Shown one piece after another: positions 44,878-53,949 of a stretch of DNA of 64,000 nt. Source of the stretch: Candidatus Omnitrophota bacterium (lineage in GTDB: Bacteria > Omnitrophota > Omnitrophia > Omnitrophales > JACROU01); NCBI GenBank assembly GCA_029261035.1, contig JAJDCD010000008.1, positions 1-64,000 on the forward strand, given 5' to 3'. A model generated the notes under the pieces. It was not told where the DNA came from. It worked only from the letters and a program-made list of their open reading frames with translations, and did no database searches. The position numbers and the translations under genes were made by a program. The first letter of the stretch is position 1, and the number at the start of each line of letters is the position of its first letter.

Positions 44878-47613
44878 TTATTTCTCAATTTTCTCAGTTT
44901 TTTCTGAATAAGCTTTTTTAGCAAAATGTACAAGATCTCCAAGAATTTTATCAGAAAATTCTTTCTGCAAACTAGACTCGGTCAAAAGATCTTTCAAACC
45001 ACACCTTCCCATCAACACAATGCTACTGATACCATTCCAAAGATTTTTTGAGATAAAAATACTTTTTAACATTTCCTCAAATTTCAAATCCGTCCAAGAG
45101 TAATCTTTGATACCTTGCTTGTGTATATTACTAACAGATTCAGCTCCATCCAAAACAGACAAAACAGGCTTCCTTAATTTAGGTTCTAACAAATTATCCA
45201 AAAGCTCAATTGCATTAGCTCGAATATAATCATTTTCATCAGTAAAACCCTGAAAAACGATTCGGATGTCTTCAGGTTCACATAAGAGCCCTAATAGAAG
45301 AAAAATTCGATGCACAATCTCATCCAACCTTTTTTCCTGAGCAATCTGAAAAGCATCCGTATCACTAAAAGTTTTCTCCATTTTCCACTGATAGCCACTC
45401 AAAAATTTAAGTATGTTTTCATATTCATTAATCTGAGCTAATATTTCCTTTTTTATAGTCTTTTCGTTAAAAACTAATTCCAAATTCTCTACACGTACTT
45501 TATTCATTGTTTCTAAAGTTGAGTTTTTTAACTTTCCACTCACCTGAGTTAGTAGATTTTCTAAAATTGATACAATTTTTTGTTTGGGAATCATGCCTGC
45601 AATCTTAAATAATTTTACGCGACAAGATGTAGTTAATTCATTATCTTTTAATAATTTTTCAATTTCTTGCACAAATAATTCTTCATCTAAAATTAGATCC
45701 TCCATCACTTCCATAACTCCATCTGAAGCATCCACTGATATATAAGCTCTTAATTTATCTTCTATCGCTTGTCTTTTTACATCGTTTGCATTCTTAGAAT
45801 TCGTTACTTGATCGATAGATGAAAAATCACTTTTAATCCTCTTATAATTTTTCCTCAAACCTTCAAACTCTTCCACAGACATACTTTCAGCATTTAAAAC
45901 TAAAAATAAAAAGGCTACTTTTTGGATTAATGGGTATCGACTAGATAAATATTCTTTCATATCTGCTTCATTTGATTTTTTTGTACAATCTTCAAGGAAC
46001 TGCATGTAAACTTCAATATCAATTAAATTTATTGCTTTTATTAAAATTCTTAACTCTTCTTCAATCTGAAGATCAAGCGGGTCCAAATCGTTAGGCTTAA
46101 CAATAAGTTTCAGTTCCTTTTTTGCAACATCAAGCCTTTCTAGATCAAGCGAAACAAACAATTCACTGTTTTTACTGCTCTTAACATAATTTAAGAGTTT
46201 CAACACAAGGAACCGGTCAGATAACTCAGAAGAAAGAAAAGTGTTCATATAACTATTAAGCAAAGCTGATTCACTTGATTTAACATCAATATGAGATATT
46301 TCCGTTTTCTCACGATAGAGTTGTTTTCTTAACTCTTTTAAGTACTCCTTCTTCATCACAAAAGCAACAAACAACCAAACTCCAATCAAGAAAACAGTTA
46401 GGTAACTTAAATTTTTCAAATCAGTAATTAAAAACCCCGTTACAAGCAATATCAACAGACTTCCAAATGCCTTAGCTGATCGATATCCAACCATATCTAT
46501 AAATGGTTTAACCTTATATCTAATTTCTCGGCTAATTGGCAAATACAGAACTTCTTTAGTTGCCTGATTTAGGGAGTAATTCAAACTACCGTCATACATC
46601 ATAGTGAAAACAGCTGACCATAGTAACGGATGAATTAATATAGCAATATTTCCAAACAAAAGTCCTAGAGGTAAAATTAATAGTGCAACCTTCACTCCCA
46701 AATGTCGTAAGACTTTGCTCGTTAGAAAAAACTGTATGGAAAAGGAAATCATATTTAACGTTCCCCAAAACCAACCAAAAAAAGCAGTCTTTCCCTCCAA
46801 CCCAATAAAAGAAGTTTGAACTATTCCGTTAAACTGATATTCCACTAACGTTGAAACAAGTTTAGCTAAGAAAACAACGGAAAGAAGCATAATTAAATAT
46901 TTAGATTTCCATAAATCTTTAAATAAAACCTTCTCCCCTTTTTGCTCCTTCTTTTCATTTTCTTCTACTTCAATATCGTGATGCAACTTACTTTCAGGAC
47001 TTGAATTTTCTCTTTTCCATACCCACTGAATTAGTATTACAGAAAAAAACAGAACGCACGCGGCTACAAGTAGCAAATTTATGGTTCCTACAGACTTCAC
47101 CAAAATTCCAGTGACATACCCCCCCGTCATCCCGCCTAAAATGCCCCCACTACCTATAAAACCGAAAAGACGCTTCGCCTCTCTCGTATTAAAAATGTCA
47201 TTCGACAGTGTCCAGAATTGTGTCACACTCATTATAGAAAAAATAGATACCCAAATATAAAAAATAGCTGGAAGAGCCCAAAAGTTCACATATGTCAACA
47301 ACCACCAGAATGCAAAAATATTAGAAATAAAGAACAGAACTGTTCCTATCAATAACCTATTTTTTCTTTTTTTATTAGTAAAGCGAACATAAACAGAAAC
47401 AACGCCCATAAGTACTAGAATTGTTATAAACCATACATACGGAAGGTTCTCAAACCCTGATTTTTCAAGAAAGATAGCACTGCGGATAGGCTTTAGGATA
47501 TAAAGACAGGTAATGGTAATGAAGAAATACACAAACATAAGAAGAGTTTTACCCCACTCTTCTCTTCTTATCTTAATAATTGGTTGAACTAGACGTGTAA
47601 TTAAATTAAGCAT
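44878..47613 (-). CDS. nucleotide-translocase-like carrier with long soluble C-terminus
   Basis: 911 residues. The first 420 hold about twelve membrane helices with motifs of the ATP/ADP translocase (NTT/TLC, Npt1) family: LYILKPIRSAIFLEKSG at 37-53, FWTLSNDIFNTREAKRLFGFIG at 133-154 and NYSLNQATKEVLYLPISREIRYKVKP at 345-370. A charged loop of about 35 residues divides the halves. Residues 425-911 are soluble and helical, and late repeats (IVFQGFTDENDYIRANAIELLDNLL) look HEAT-like. NTT proteins exchange nucleotides; direction and substrate are unknown here. The kinase-like gene lies 144 bases upstream and fabI one base downstream. Confidence 0.75.
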   Translation of the reverse strand: MLNLITRLVQPIIKIRREEWGKTLLMFVYFFITITCLYILKPIRSAIFLEKSGFENLPYVWFITILVLMGVVSVYVRFTNKKRKNRLLIGTVLFFISNIFAFWWLLTYVNFWALPAIFYIWVSIFSIMSVTQFWTLSNDIFNTREAKRLFGFIGSGGILGGMTGGYVTGILVKSVGTINLLLVAACVLFFSVILIQWVWKRENSSPESKLHHDIEVEENEKKEQKGEKVLFKDLWKSKYLIMLLSVVFLAKLVSTLVEYQFNGIVQTSFIGLEGKTAFFGWFWGTLNMISFSIQFFLTSKVLRHLGVKVALLILPLGLLFGNIAILIHPLLWSAVFTMMYDGSLNYSLNQATKEVLYLPISREIRYKVKPFIDMVGYRSAKAFGSLLILLVTGFLITDLKNLSYLTVFLIGVWLFVAFVMKKEYLKELRKQLYREKTEISHIDVKSSESALLNSYMNTFLSSELSDRFLVLKLLNYVKSSKNSELFVSLDLERLDVAKKELKLIVKPNDLDPLDLQIEEELRILIKAINLIDIEVYMQFLEDCTKKSNEADMKEYLSSRYPLIQKVAFLFLVLNAESMSVEEFEGLRKNYKRIKSDFSSIDQVTNSKNANDVKRQAIEDKLRAYISVDASDGVMEVMEDLILDEELFVQEIEKLLKDNELTTSCRVKLFKIAGMIPKQKIVSILENLLTQVSGKLKNSTLETMNKVRVENLELVFNEKTIKKEILAQINEYENILKFLSGYQWKMEKTFSDTDAFQIAQEKRLDEIVHRIFLLLGLLCEPEDIRIVFQGFTDENDYIRANAIELLDNLLEPKLRKPVLSVLDGAESVSNIHKQGIKDYSWTDLKFEEMLKSIFISKNLWNGISSIVLMGRCGLKDLLTESSLQKEFSDKILGDLVHFAKKAYSEKTEKIEK

Positions 47614-47757
47614 GTCCTAGGTTTCCATAGAGTAGCTATAAAATTTAGTAAAATAATCAGGTAGTTTCTCATGTAATAACTTAAGTTTCAATAAAAAACC
47701 CTTATATGTTTTACGAAATAGGTGCAGGTTCAGATTTAAAGTAATTAAAAGGTAGGA

Positions 47758-49440
47758 TTACTTACTTTGATGCCGGATTCCGGATAGTTTGTAAGCCCCC
47801 GTCTCAGAGGATTTCTCAAAACTTAAATCTACAGAAGGGTTCCACTTTGATTCTTTTTGATTCCATTTACTAATTTCAGCTATTAGCGACTCAGATGATA
47901 AGGCAAAATCAATGGCAGATGAAGCAAAATCCATAGAAGAAACTAACTTTCTCTTCTTAGAAGAAGCATCCCAAATTTGAAGTTTATATTTAACAGGTTC
48001 AGAACTCAATTCATAAAACTTCTCTAAATCCGTAAAAGAGACACTTAATGAATCCCCGCTAACAGAGACTTTAAAATCATCCAAAGGAGAAACTACAGAA
48101 AACCAATACGCTCCAATTAAACGTTGCCTTTCTAACAATGTCTTTAACAAATAAGCTTCCGCATCTGGATTAGAATACTTTGCCACCGAAACTAACTGCT
48201 CAAGATCTTTAGGTTTAAATTTCATTAAAATCTTAGCAGCCCAAAAAGCATCAGACAAATCCATATCTTGAAAAGAATAATGCTGAAATGCAGGCTTCCA
48301 ATCAGCTGGATCAAATTCAATATTGTCATAATAACCTATTGAAGGGTACTTCACTAAGGGCTCCGAAGATGCCAATCTTTTCTCCCAGCGTCTTTTATAA
48401 AGACCCAAACTCAAAATTCTTTTTGAAATCACTTCATAATCAAAGAAGAATTCATTCCCCAAATTAGCTTCCTTTTCACGCGTTCCAGCGCTTCCAAAAG
48501 CTGAGCCAAAGTCCAAAAAGTAATACTTTAAATATTTTTCGCCATTTTTTTCAATCAAAGTAGATAAAGTATTTCCCTTCCTTAAGTCCACATTATTGAC
48601 CCAACTGCTTAATACAGGAAGAGCTCTAAATTCCCTTCTATTTATATGACGATAAAAATCATTAGGGTCATCTTTTCGGTAAAAATCATAGGGCATAACT
48701 CCCTTTATATCTCCCCCTATTTTAAGGCTTGCAGAAGCTCTAACAGTACCGTCAGCCAGTCTCTCAATTTTATTCATCAAATCTCTAATTCCAGCATCGG
48801 TTAATTTCATTTTAAATCCGTCACTGTTATAAAACTGAGCATCTTCAGCTGCTGTTAAAATAGATGGGTCGAAGTAAACAACCCGATACTGAGGAACATT
48901 ATAACCAGCAGCATGGTAAATTCTACTCGCAATAGCTTCAGCTCCTGAAGCAAGCTCATTATTTCCAATGGGATCAAATTTAATTAAATACTCATCTCCT
49001 TTAGAATCTCTCATAAAAAATCCAGGGTTAATTCCATCTACCTTACCCTTTGTAATAACCCAAGGCCCTTTAGTTTCGGGTCCGTCATTTATTTCAGGAC
49101 CTTGCAATAAGTCAGAAACAGAATAACCATTTTTTCCAATTCTATTTTCAAAAAACTGCGAGTCTGTCACTTCATCATAAATGTTCACATTCAGAGCCGA
49201 AGCATCTCTGCCTAGTAATTTGTTAGCTGTTCTACCTAAATAAAACCACTGTATCAGCCTATCATAAAATCCATCATTAAAGAAATCTGAATACATACTT
49301 GTTTTATAATTCTTTAAATTATCAACTTCTTGAGTCGACAATGCGTGAATGTGTTCTTTTGCCAGAGCAGAAGGAACCCCACTAGTAAATACAAATACAG
49401 CTAATAAAAATGAAATTGTAAAATTTTTAATTTTCGTCAT
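47758..49440 (-). CDS. secreted protein with kinase-like motifs
   Basis: 560 residues of an uncharacterised family. Signal peptide 1-27 (ending ALA). Then GINPGFFMRDSKGDEYLIKFDP has K154 in a beta-strand, SGAEAIASRIYHAAGY has E168 in the next helix, WVNNVDLRKGN has D285 and N290, and YFLDFGSAFGS has a DFG at 310-312. This K-E-D/N-DFG order is that of protein-kinase-like folds such as HipA, PI4K or Fam20C. The last 110 residues look like a beta domain. Co-translated with the outer-membrane barrel gene 10 bases upstream; AGGA before the ATG overlaps that gene's end. Activity is inference. Confidence 0.6.
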   Translation of the reverse strand: MTKIKNFTISFLLAVFVFTSGVPSALAKEHIHALSTQEVDNLKNYKTSMYSDFFNDGFYDRLIQWFYLGRTANKLLGRDASALNVNIYDEVTDSQFFENRIGKNGYSVSDLLQGPEINDGPETKGPWVITKGKVDGINPGFFMRDSKGDEYLIKFDPIGNNELASGAEAIASRIYHAAGYNVPQYRVVYFDPSILTAAEDAQFYNSDGFKMKLTDAGIRDLMNKIERLADGTVRASASLKIGGDIKGVMPYDFYRKDDPNDFYRHINRREFRALPVLSSWVNNVDLRKGNTLSTLIEKNGEKYLKYYFLDFGSAFGSAGTREKEANLGNEFFFDYEVISKRILSLGLYKRRWEKRLASSEPLVKYPSIGYYDNIEFDPADWKPAFQHYSFQDMDLSDAFWAAKILMKFKPKDLEQLVSVAKYSNPDAEAYLLKTLLERQRLIGAYWFSVVSPLDDFKVSVSGDSLSVSFTDLEKFYELSSEPVKYKLQIWDASSKKRKLVSSMDFASSAIDFALSSESLIAEISKWNQKESKWNPSVDLSFEKSSETGAYKLSGIRHQSK

Positions 49441-49450
49441 ATCTTATATC

Positions 49451-50782
49451 CTAAAAAGCTGTCTTTGTTTTAAAGTAAAATTCTGTTCCTTCACCACTTT
49501 TAGCCACTTCTATATTTAAGAAGGTTTTGCTTGCTACTCTAAATCTAAAAGCGCTTCCATAACTGAGTTTGGAGTTTGATATTTCAAAGTCGTCTCCCTC
49601 ACCAAATACAGACCCTAAATCCAAAAATGGGGCCATATCTAATCTGAAAATACGGTACTTCCAAATATTGTACCGATACTCCATATTCATCCAAAGGGCA
49701 TTATTATCGAAAAAACGATTATATTGGTACCCTCTTATTGTTTCAGAGCCCCCTAAGCGAGCCATATCAAAAAATGGCAATGTCCCATTAGCAACCTTAT
49801 CATTAAATTCCCCACCCACTTTTAAACCGATAACACTATCCGTCTTATATACCTTAAAATACTGCGCCGCACTGAACTTATATTTCATGTACTCATAATC
49901 AGCCCCATCAACTCCTTTGTTGTAATAAACGGATGCAGACCTAACACCGCCACGAGTTGGAAAACCTTTGTTATCTCTATCATCATGAACAATTTCTAAA
50001 CCGACAGTATGATAATCGCCTCCATTAACACCCGATAAGTTTTGCTCAATGAAAAAGTCCTGTATATCCCTTTTTCCCGTATCTTGTCCATTTGATATTT
50101 TAACATCGTTAAATGCATACATTGCTTCGACATTTAAAGAACCCCAGATCAAGTCGAATTCCTTACCTACTTTGGTATCGTACAGCATTCTCTGATAATC
50201 ATAAGTAAAACTATTGGCTCTCGAAGACCTTCGTCCAACCCCAAAAAAATCTTCTTGAGGTCTGCTTTCGAATAGAAATGTTTGATTAGCATAAACACCT
50301 GTATTCAAAATATTCTTTAAAACAAGCTGGCCTGCGTTTTCATTGTAAAGCTGAGAACTAAGCCCTGTCCAAGCTTTAAATCCAGCGCTCTCCACAAAAG
50401 GAGATAATTTAATCAAATCATCTTTTACGACAGTAACTCTGCCCCCAAGACCACCCGAATGCTTAGATGCTTTCCCTGATAAATAGATTCCCTTATCGGT
50501 TAATTCTTTCACTAGCCAGATAGTTTTATCTTCAACATGATACTTATCTACCCAATTCAATACATTATCCGCTAAATATTTGGTTAATTCTAAGGGGTAA
50601 GCTGGAAGAGAAAGGATTCTTTCTGTTAAAGTTATTTTTTGTTTTTGATATGTCCCTGTTCGCAGATCCTCTGTATAGCGATCATAAGTTAAATCTTGCG
50701 CGAATACAGAAACTGAAGGCAGAAATATAGATATGAACAAAATACAAAATAATTTAGTCCATTTTTGCAAATAATTCGTCAT
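49451..50782 (-). CDS. BamA/TamA-family outer-membrane barrel without POTRA
   Basis: 443 residues. Signal peptide 1-28 (ending VFA), then about 85 residues including SLPAYPLELTKYLADNVLNW, too short for POTRA domains. The barrel spans about 100-443 with alternating strands, HDDRDNKGFPTRGG (a bacterial surface antigen D15 signature) and LGGSETIRGYQYNRF, the counterpart of the VRGF/Y motif. The last residue is phenylalanine, as expected for Bam substrates. It leads the operon with the kinase-like gene. Role unknown: surface display or lipid/protein export for its partner. Confidence 0.8.
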   Translation of the reverse strand: MTNYLQKWTKLFCILFISIFLPSVSVFAQDLTYDRYTEDLRTGTYQKQKITLTERILSLPAYPLELTKYLADNVLNWVDKYHVEDKTIWLVKELTDKGIYLSGKASKHSGGLGGRVTVVKDDLIKLSPFVESAGFKAWTGLSSQLYNENAGQLVLKNILNTGVYANQTFLFESRPQEDFFGVGRRSSRANSFTYDYQRMLYDTKVGKEFDLIWGSLNVEAMYAFNDVKISNGQDTGKRDIQDFFIEQNLSGVNGGDYHTVGLEIVHDDRDNKGFPTRGGVRSASVYYNKGVDGADYEYMKYKFSAAQYFKVYKTDSVIGLKVGGEFNDKVANGTLPFFDMARLGGSETIRGYQYNRFFDNNALWMNMEYRYNIWKYRIFRLDMAPFLDLGSVFGEGDDFEISNSKLSYGSAFRFRVASKTFLNIEVAKSGEGTEFYFKTKTAF

Positions 50783-50833
50783 TAAAATTTCCTATTGGTA
50801 TATCTGGGGTCAATAATTAATATTAGGGTGCAC

Positions 50834-50863
50834 ATTGTACATATAAAGAGGAATGAATTCCAA
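50834..50863 (-). promoter_or_regulatory. candidate promoter of the barrel/kinase-like operon
   Basis: On the minus strand: TTGGAA (50858-50863), 18 bases and TACAAT (50834-50839). Predicted start about 45 bases before the barrel gene ATG at 50782. It lies directly after the stop of the LOG-family gene. Confidence 0.5.
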
Positions 50864-50871
50864 CTTTTTTT

Positions 50872-51564
50872 TTACATAGCTCCAGGACCCTGAATCTGGC
50901 TTTCTTTATGCTTTAAATAAAAGGATTTTATTTCCTTTACCACATTAACAGGATCGTCAATTACTTTGAATAGTTTTAAATCTGATCTATCAATATTCTT
51001 TTCTTTTAGCATGGAGTCCTCAATCCACTCCAACAAACCTTGCCAGTATTCACTGCCGACAAGAATAACAGGAAATTTGTGTATTCGTTTTGTCTGAATC
51101 AACGTTAGAGCTTCAAAGAACTCATCCAACGTTCCGAAACCACCTGGCATAATAATAAAAGCCGTAGAATGCTTCACAAACATCACTTTTCTACAAAAGA
51201 AATATCGAAAATTAAACAAGTGAGTAATAAACTTATTTGAGGACTGTTCCAAAGGCAATTCAATATTTAAACCTATAGAAATTCCTTTTTTTTCTTTAGC
51301 TCCTCTATTGCCAGCTTCCATCATCCCAGGCCCACCGCCTGTAATAACTCCAAAACCCGCTTCTACTAATAAACCTGCTATTTTCCTTCCTAATTTATAA
51401 TACTTATTTTTAGCATTCGTACGAGCTGAACCAAAAATGGACACAGCAGGTGTTAAATGAGGCAAACTCTCTAAACCATCCACAAATTCAGATAGAATTC
51501 TAAATAAGCGCCATGGCTCTGCTGCTAATACGTCGTTCTTCGTCTCTTTGGATTTCTTTTTCAT
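50872..51564 (-). CDS. LOG family protein (TIGR00730)
   Basis: 230 residues, Rossmann-like. SIFGSARTNAKNKYY, VITGGGPGMMEAGNRGA and MPGGFGTLDEFFE are the family motifs (GGGxGMM and PGGxGTxxE). Members were once called lysine decarboxylases, but studied ones are nucleotide 5'-monophosphate phosphoribohydrolases, including the plant LOG cytokinin-activating enzymes. AGGGGG lies four bases before the ATG. It follows the thioesterase gene by 8 bases. Confidence 0.88.
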   Translation of the reverse strand: MKKKSKETKNDVLAAEPWRLFRILSEFVDGLESLPHLTPAVSIFGSARTNAKNKYYKLGRKIAGLLVEAGFGVITGGGPGMMEAGNRGAKEKKGISIGLNIELPLEQSSNKFITHLFNFRYFFCRKVMFVKHSTAFIIMPGGFGTLDEFFEALTLIQTKRIHKFPVILVGSEYWQGLLEWIEDSMLKEKNIDRSDLKLFKVIDDPVNVVKEIKSFYLKHKESQIQGPGAM

Positions 51565-51572
51565 AAAACCCC

Positions 51573-52034
51573 CTAGTTTCTAGATAAACTAAACTCTCTT
51601 CGTTCTTTAGCTTCAGCGTTTCGTCTTCGTTCTTCATCTGAATCAAGAATCAACTCGGGAACTCGTTTCTTGTGCCCTTTCTCATCTGTAGCAACCATAG
51701 TAAAGTAGCAAGAATTCGTATGTCGAACAGTTCCGTGCAACAAATCTTCAGCAAAAATCTTAATTCCAACCTCAACAGAGGTCTTCCCAACATAATTTAC
51801 GGATGCCTTAAACTGGACTAATTCCCCAACGCGAATAGGCTTTTTAAATAAAACCTGATCCACAGACATAGTCACACATAACGACTCCGCATGCCTAGAG
51901 GCACAAACATAAGCTACTTTGTCAGCAATACTAAGTATAACACCTCCATGGACAAACCCTGCGTGATTGGCATCATTAGGCATCATCAGCTGGCCCATTT
52001 CTGTTTTGGATTCCCTTACTTTTTTAGGTTTCAT
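51573..52034 (-). CDS. acyl-CoA thioesterase, hotdog fold
   Basis: 153 residues. MMPNDANHAGFVHGGVILSIADKVAYVCASRHA has the hotdog helix with the catalytic-type N/D and H positions of the YciA/BACH group, followed by VTMSVDQVLFKKPI. The last 25 residues are a charged helix. It hydrolyses acyl-CoA esters; chain length is not predictable. AAGGAG lies ahead of the ATG. Confidence 0.85.
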   Translation of the reverse strand: MKPKKVRESKTEMGQLMMPNDANHAGFVHGGVILSIADKVAYVCASRHAESLCVTMSVDQVLFKKPIRVGELVQFKASVNYVGKTSVEVGIKIFAEDLLHGTVRHTNSCYFTMVATDEKGHKKRVPELILDSDEERRRNAEAKERREFSLSRN

Positions 52035-52096
52035 ATCAATCTCCTTGAATATTAAATATCGTCGAAAGTGTTAATTCGCTGAAGTAAGAAGAATTT

Positions 52097-52627
52097 CTAC
52101 CTCTTGGATAAATAAAGAGCTGCCAATATAGTTTTCCCATCCTTAATCTTGCCCGACCGAATCATTGTGTTCACTTGATTTAGTGAGAAAGCTTGAACCT
52201 CCAGAAACTCATCCTCATCCGGCTGACCTTGTTTAGGATATAGATCTGTTGCCAAAAATAAGTGCATATGCTCTGTGCTGATCCCTGGTGTAGGATAAAA
52301 TGAAAGCAGTTTTTTAAAACTTTTAGCAGAATGGTTTGTTTCTTCCACAAGTTCTCTTTTAGCACACGTCAGAGGCTTTTCCTTACCATCACATGTCCCC
52401 GCAGGAAACTCCCAAAAATACTTATTTACAGCATATCTATGTTGCCGAACCAAAATCAATTTTTTGTTTTTAAATTGAGGAACAATAACAGCCACATCAG
52501 GATGCTTAATCACTTCTCTTTTTAATGTTTTTTTATGGTCTTTAACTTGTATCTCTTCCACTAATAGCTGAATTCGCGAGCCTTTATATACTGTTTTACT
52601 TTTTTTTATTTTTATAAAACTTCTCAT
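52097..52627 (-). CDS. NUDIX hydrolase, ADP-ribose pyrophosphatase-like
   Basis: 176 residues. The NUDIX box is G-TCDGK-E-KPLTCAK-RELVEE, with the late glycine replaced (TNHS). VRQHRYAVNKYFWEFPAG ahead of it and ISTEHMHLFLATDL after it are typical of ADP-ribose pyrophosphatases. It probably cleaves ADP-ribose or a related nucleoside diphosphate. AAGGAAT precedes the ATG. It sits 12 bases after the SAM hydroxide adenosyltransferase gene. Confidence 0.85.
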   Translation of the reverse strand: MRSFIKIKKSKTVYKGSRIQLLVEEIQVKDHKKTLKREVIKHPDVAVIVPQFKNKKLILVRQHRYAVNKYFWEFPAGTCDGKEKPLTCAKRELVEETNHSAKSFKKLLSFYPTPGISTEHMHLFLATDLYPKQGQPDEDEFLEVQAFSLNQVNTMIRSGKIKDGKTILAALYLSKR

Positions 52628-52639
52628 ATTATTCCTTTT

Positions 52640-53431
52640 TTATTTTACAATTACAGATAATTTATCACCCAATCTTACTTTCAAATTCTTAGCTGCATCA
52701 CCTTGATTTATAGCAACCTCCAATAACCCCAAGCTATTCCAAAGACAAAGAGACTTGCCTTGCTTTACATCAGAAAAACACTGAGAGATCTCTTTGAATT
52801 CATTTTTCTTTATTTTTATAATTAAATCTTCACCCAAAAAGCTTTTAACATCTTCTTCAGTAATATTCGATATGATATTACCAAACCGATCTATACTTAC
52901 AACAGAACCCTGAACTCGTCTCTTTTCCACAAACACCTTCTCCCAACCTATCTCATTCCATTTTTTCATTTTAGGTCCGACATTCGAAAAATTCCCTGCT
53001 TTAGATAAATAAGCAGCTACAGGAGACATAATGTCTCTTCCGTGAAAAGTGCTGCTCACTTTTGACAAAAATAATTTCTTATTTTCAACACTTCTTACAA
53101 TTGGATTTTCTTCTCTCTCCAATACAGGGGACAGAAGGCCGTTATCCGGAGCTATAAAAAAACCTTTACTTGTCTTTGCACATAGAATTTTTCTCCCCGC
53201 ACCGACAGTAGGATCAATTACGGAAATACAAATAACACCCTTAGGGAAATAAGCATAATTTGCAAGCAAAGTAAACGCAGCTTCATTTATATTTTGAGGA
53301 GATACTTGATGGGTTACATCCAAAAATTGAATATTTGGATTTTGAGAAAGTAAAACACCCTTCATTGAAGAAACATATCCGTCTCGATCTCCAAAATCCG
53401 TCAATAAAGCAACAACAGGTCTTTTTATCAT
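52640..53431 (-). CDS. SAM hydroxide adenosyltransferase (DUF62)
   Basis: 263 residues. LLTDFGDRDGYVSSMKGV, the DVTHQVSPQNINEAAF segment, VIDPTVG, IAPDNGLLSPVL and STFHGRDIMSPVAAYL are the family motifs, including the conserved D-R-H set said to activate water. Members hydrolyse S-adenosylmethionine to adenosine and methionine; they are relatives of fluorinase and chlorinase. The first aspartate and the arginine-histidine pair suggest the hydrolytic type. Physiological role uncertain. Confidence 0.87.
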   Translation of the reverse strand: MIKRPVVALLTDFGDRDGYVSSMKGVLLSQNPNIQFLDVTHQVSPQNINEAAFTLLANYAYFPKGVICISVIDPTVGAGRKILCAKTSKGFFIAPDNGLLSPVLEREENPIVRSVENKKLFLSKVSSTFHGRDIMSPVAAYLSKAGNFSNVGPKMKKWNEIGWEKVFVEKRRVQGSVVSIDRFGNIISNITEEDVKSFLGEDLIIKIKKNEFKEISQCFSDVKQGKSLCLWNSLGLLEVAINQGDAAKNLKVRLGDKLSVIVK

Positions 53432-53446
53432 TAAAAATACGCTTTC

Positions 53447-53914
53447 TTAGATTTTATGGTAAGGCCCCTCATTGATCATATCAAAGGAGCGATAAAGCGC
53501 TTCTATTAAAAACAGCCTTACTAATCGGTGAGGCAAAGTAAGCTCGGACAAGGCCCAAACCCAATCTGCTTTTTTCTTTAAACTGTCAGAGACTCCCTGT
53601 GGCCCTCCAATTAAAAAACATAAATTTTTAGTTCCTCTTTGCATTTGGTCTTCGAAATATGAGCTTAAATCTTTGGATGATTTTTGCTTCCCCCGCTCAT
53701 CTAATACAATGAGCAAACTATTCGAATCCAACTCCTTTAAGATCAACTTTTCTTCTTGTTCCAATGTTCTTTCCTTGTTCCGAGCATCCGTCTTTGGTCT
53801 TATTGTGACAATCTCGCATTTTAAAAATCGCTCAAGACGTCTAAAGTAATCTTGCTCTAACGCTTCAACTTCTTTCTGAGAATGTCTTTGAACTGAAATT
53901 ATTTTTACATTCAT
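53447..53914 (-). CDS. rlmH: 23S rRNA (pseudouridine1915-N3)-methyltransferase RlmH
   Basis: 155 residues, SPOUT fold. LIVLDERGKQKSSKDLSSYF, FLIGGPQGVSD (SAM-binding knot) and LTLPHRLVRLFLIEALYRSF are diagnostic, and the protein ends with the conserved YHKI. It methylates pseudouridine 1915 in helix 69 of 23S rRNA. It lies between hflX and the DUF62 gene, spaced by 35 and 15 bases. Confidence 0.95.
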   Translation of the reverse strand: MNVKIISVQRHSQKEVEALEQDYFRRLERFLKCEIVTIRPKTDARNKERTLEQEEKLILKELDSNSLLIVLDERGKQKSSKDLSSYFEDQMQRGTKNLCFLIGGPQGVSDSLKKKADWVWALSELTLPHRLVRLFLIEALYRSFDMINEGPYHKI

Positions 53915-53949
53915 GAGGCTCGGGTCTTTCAGGTATTATCTTTAAACTA

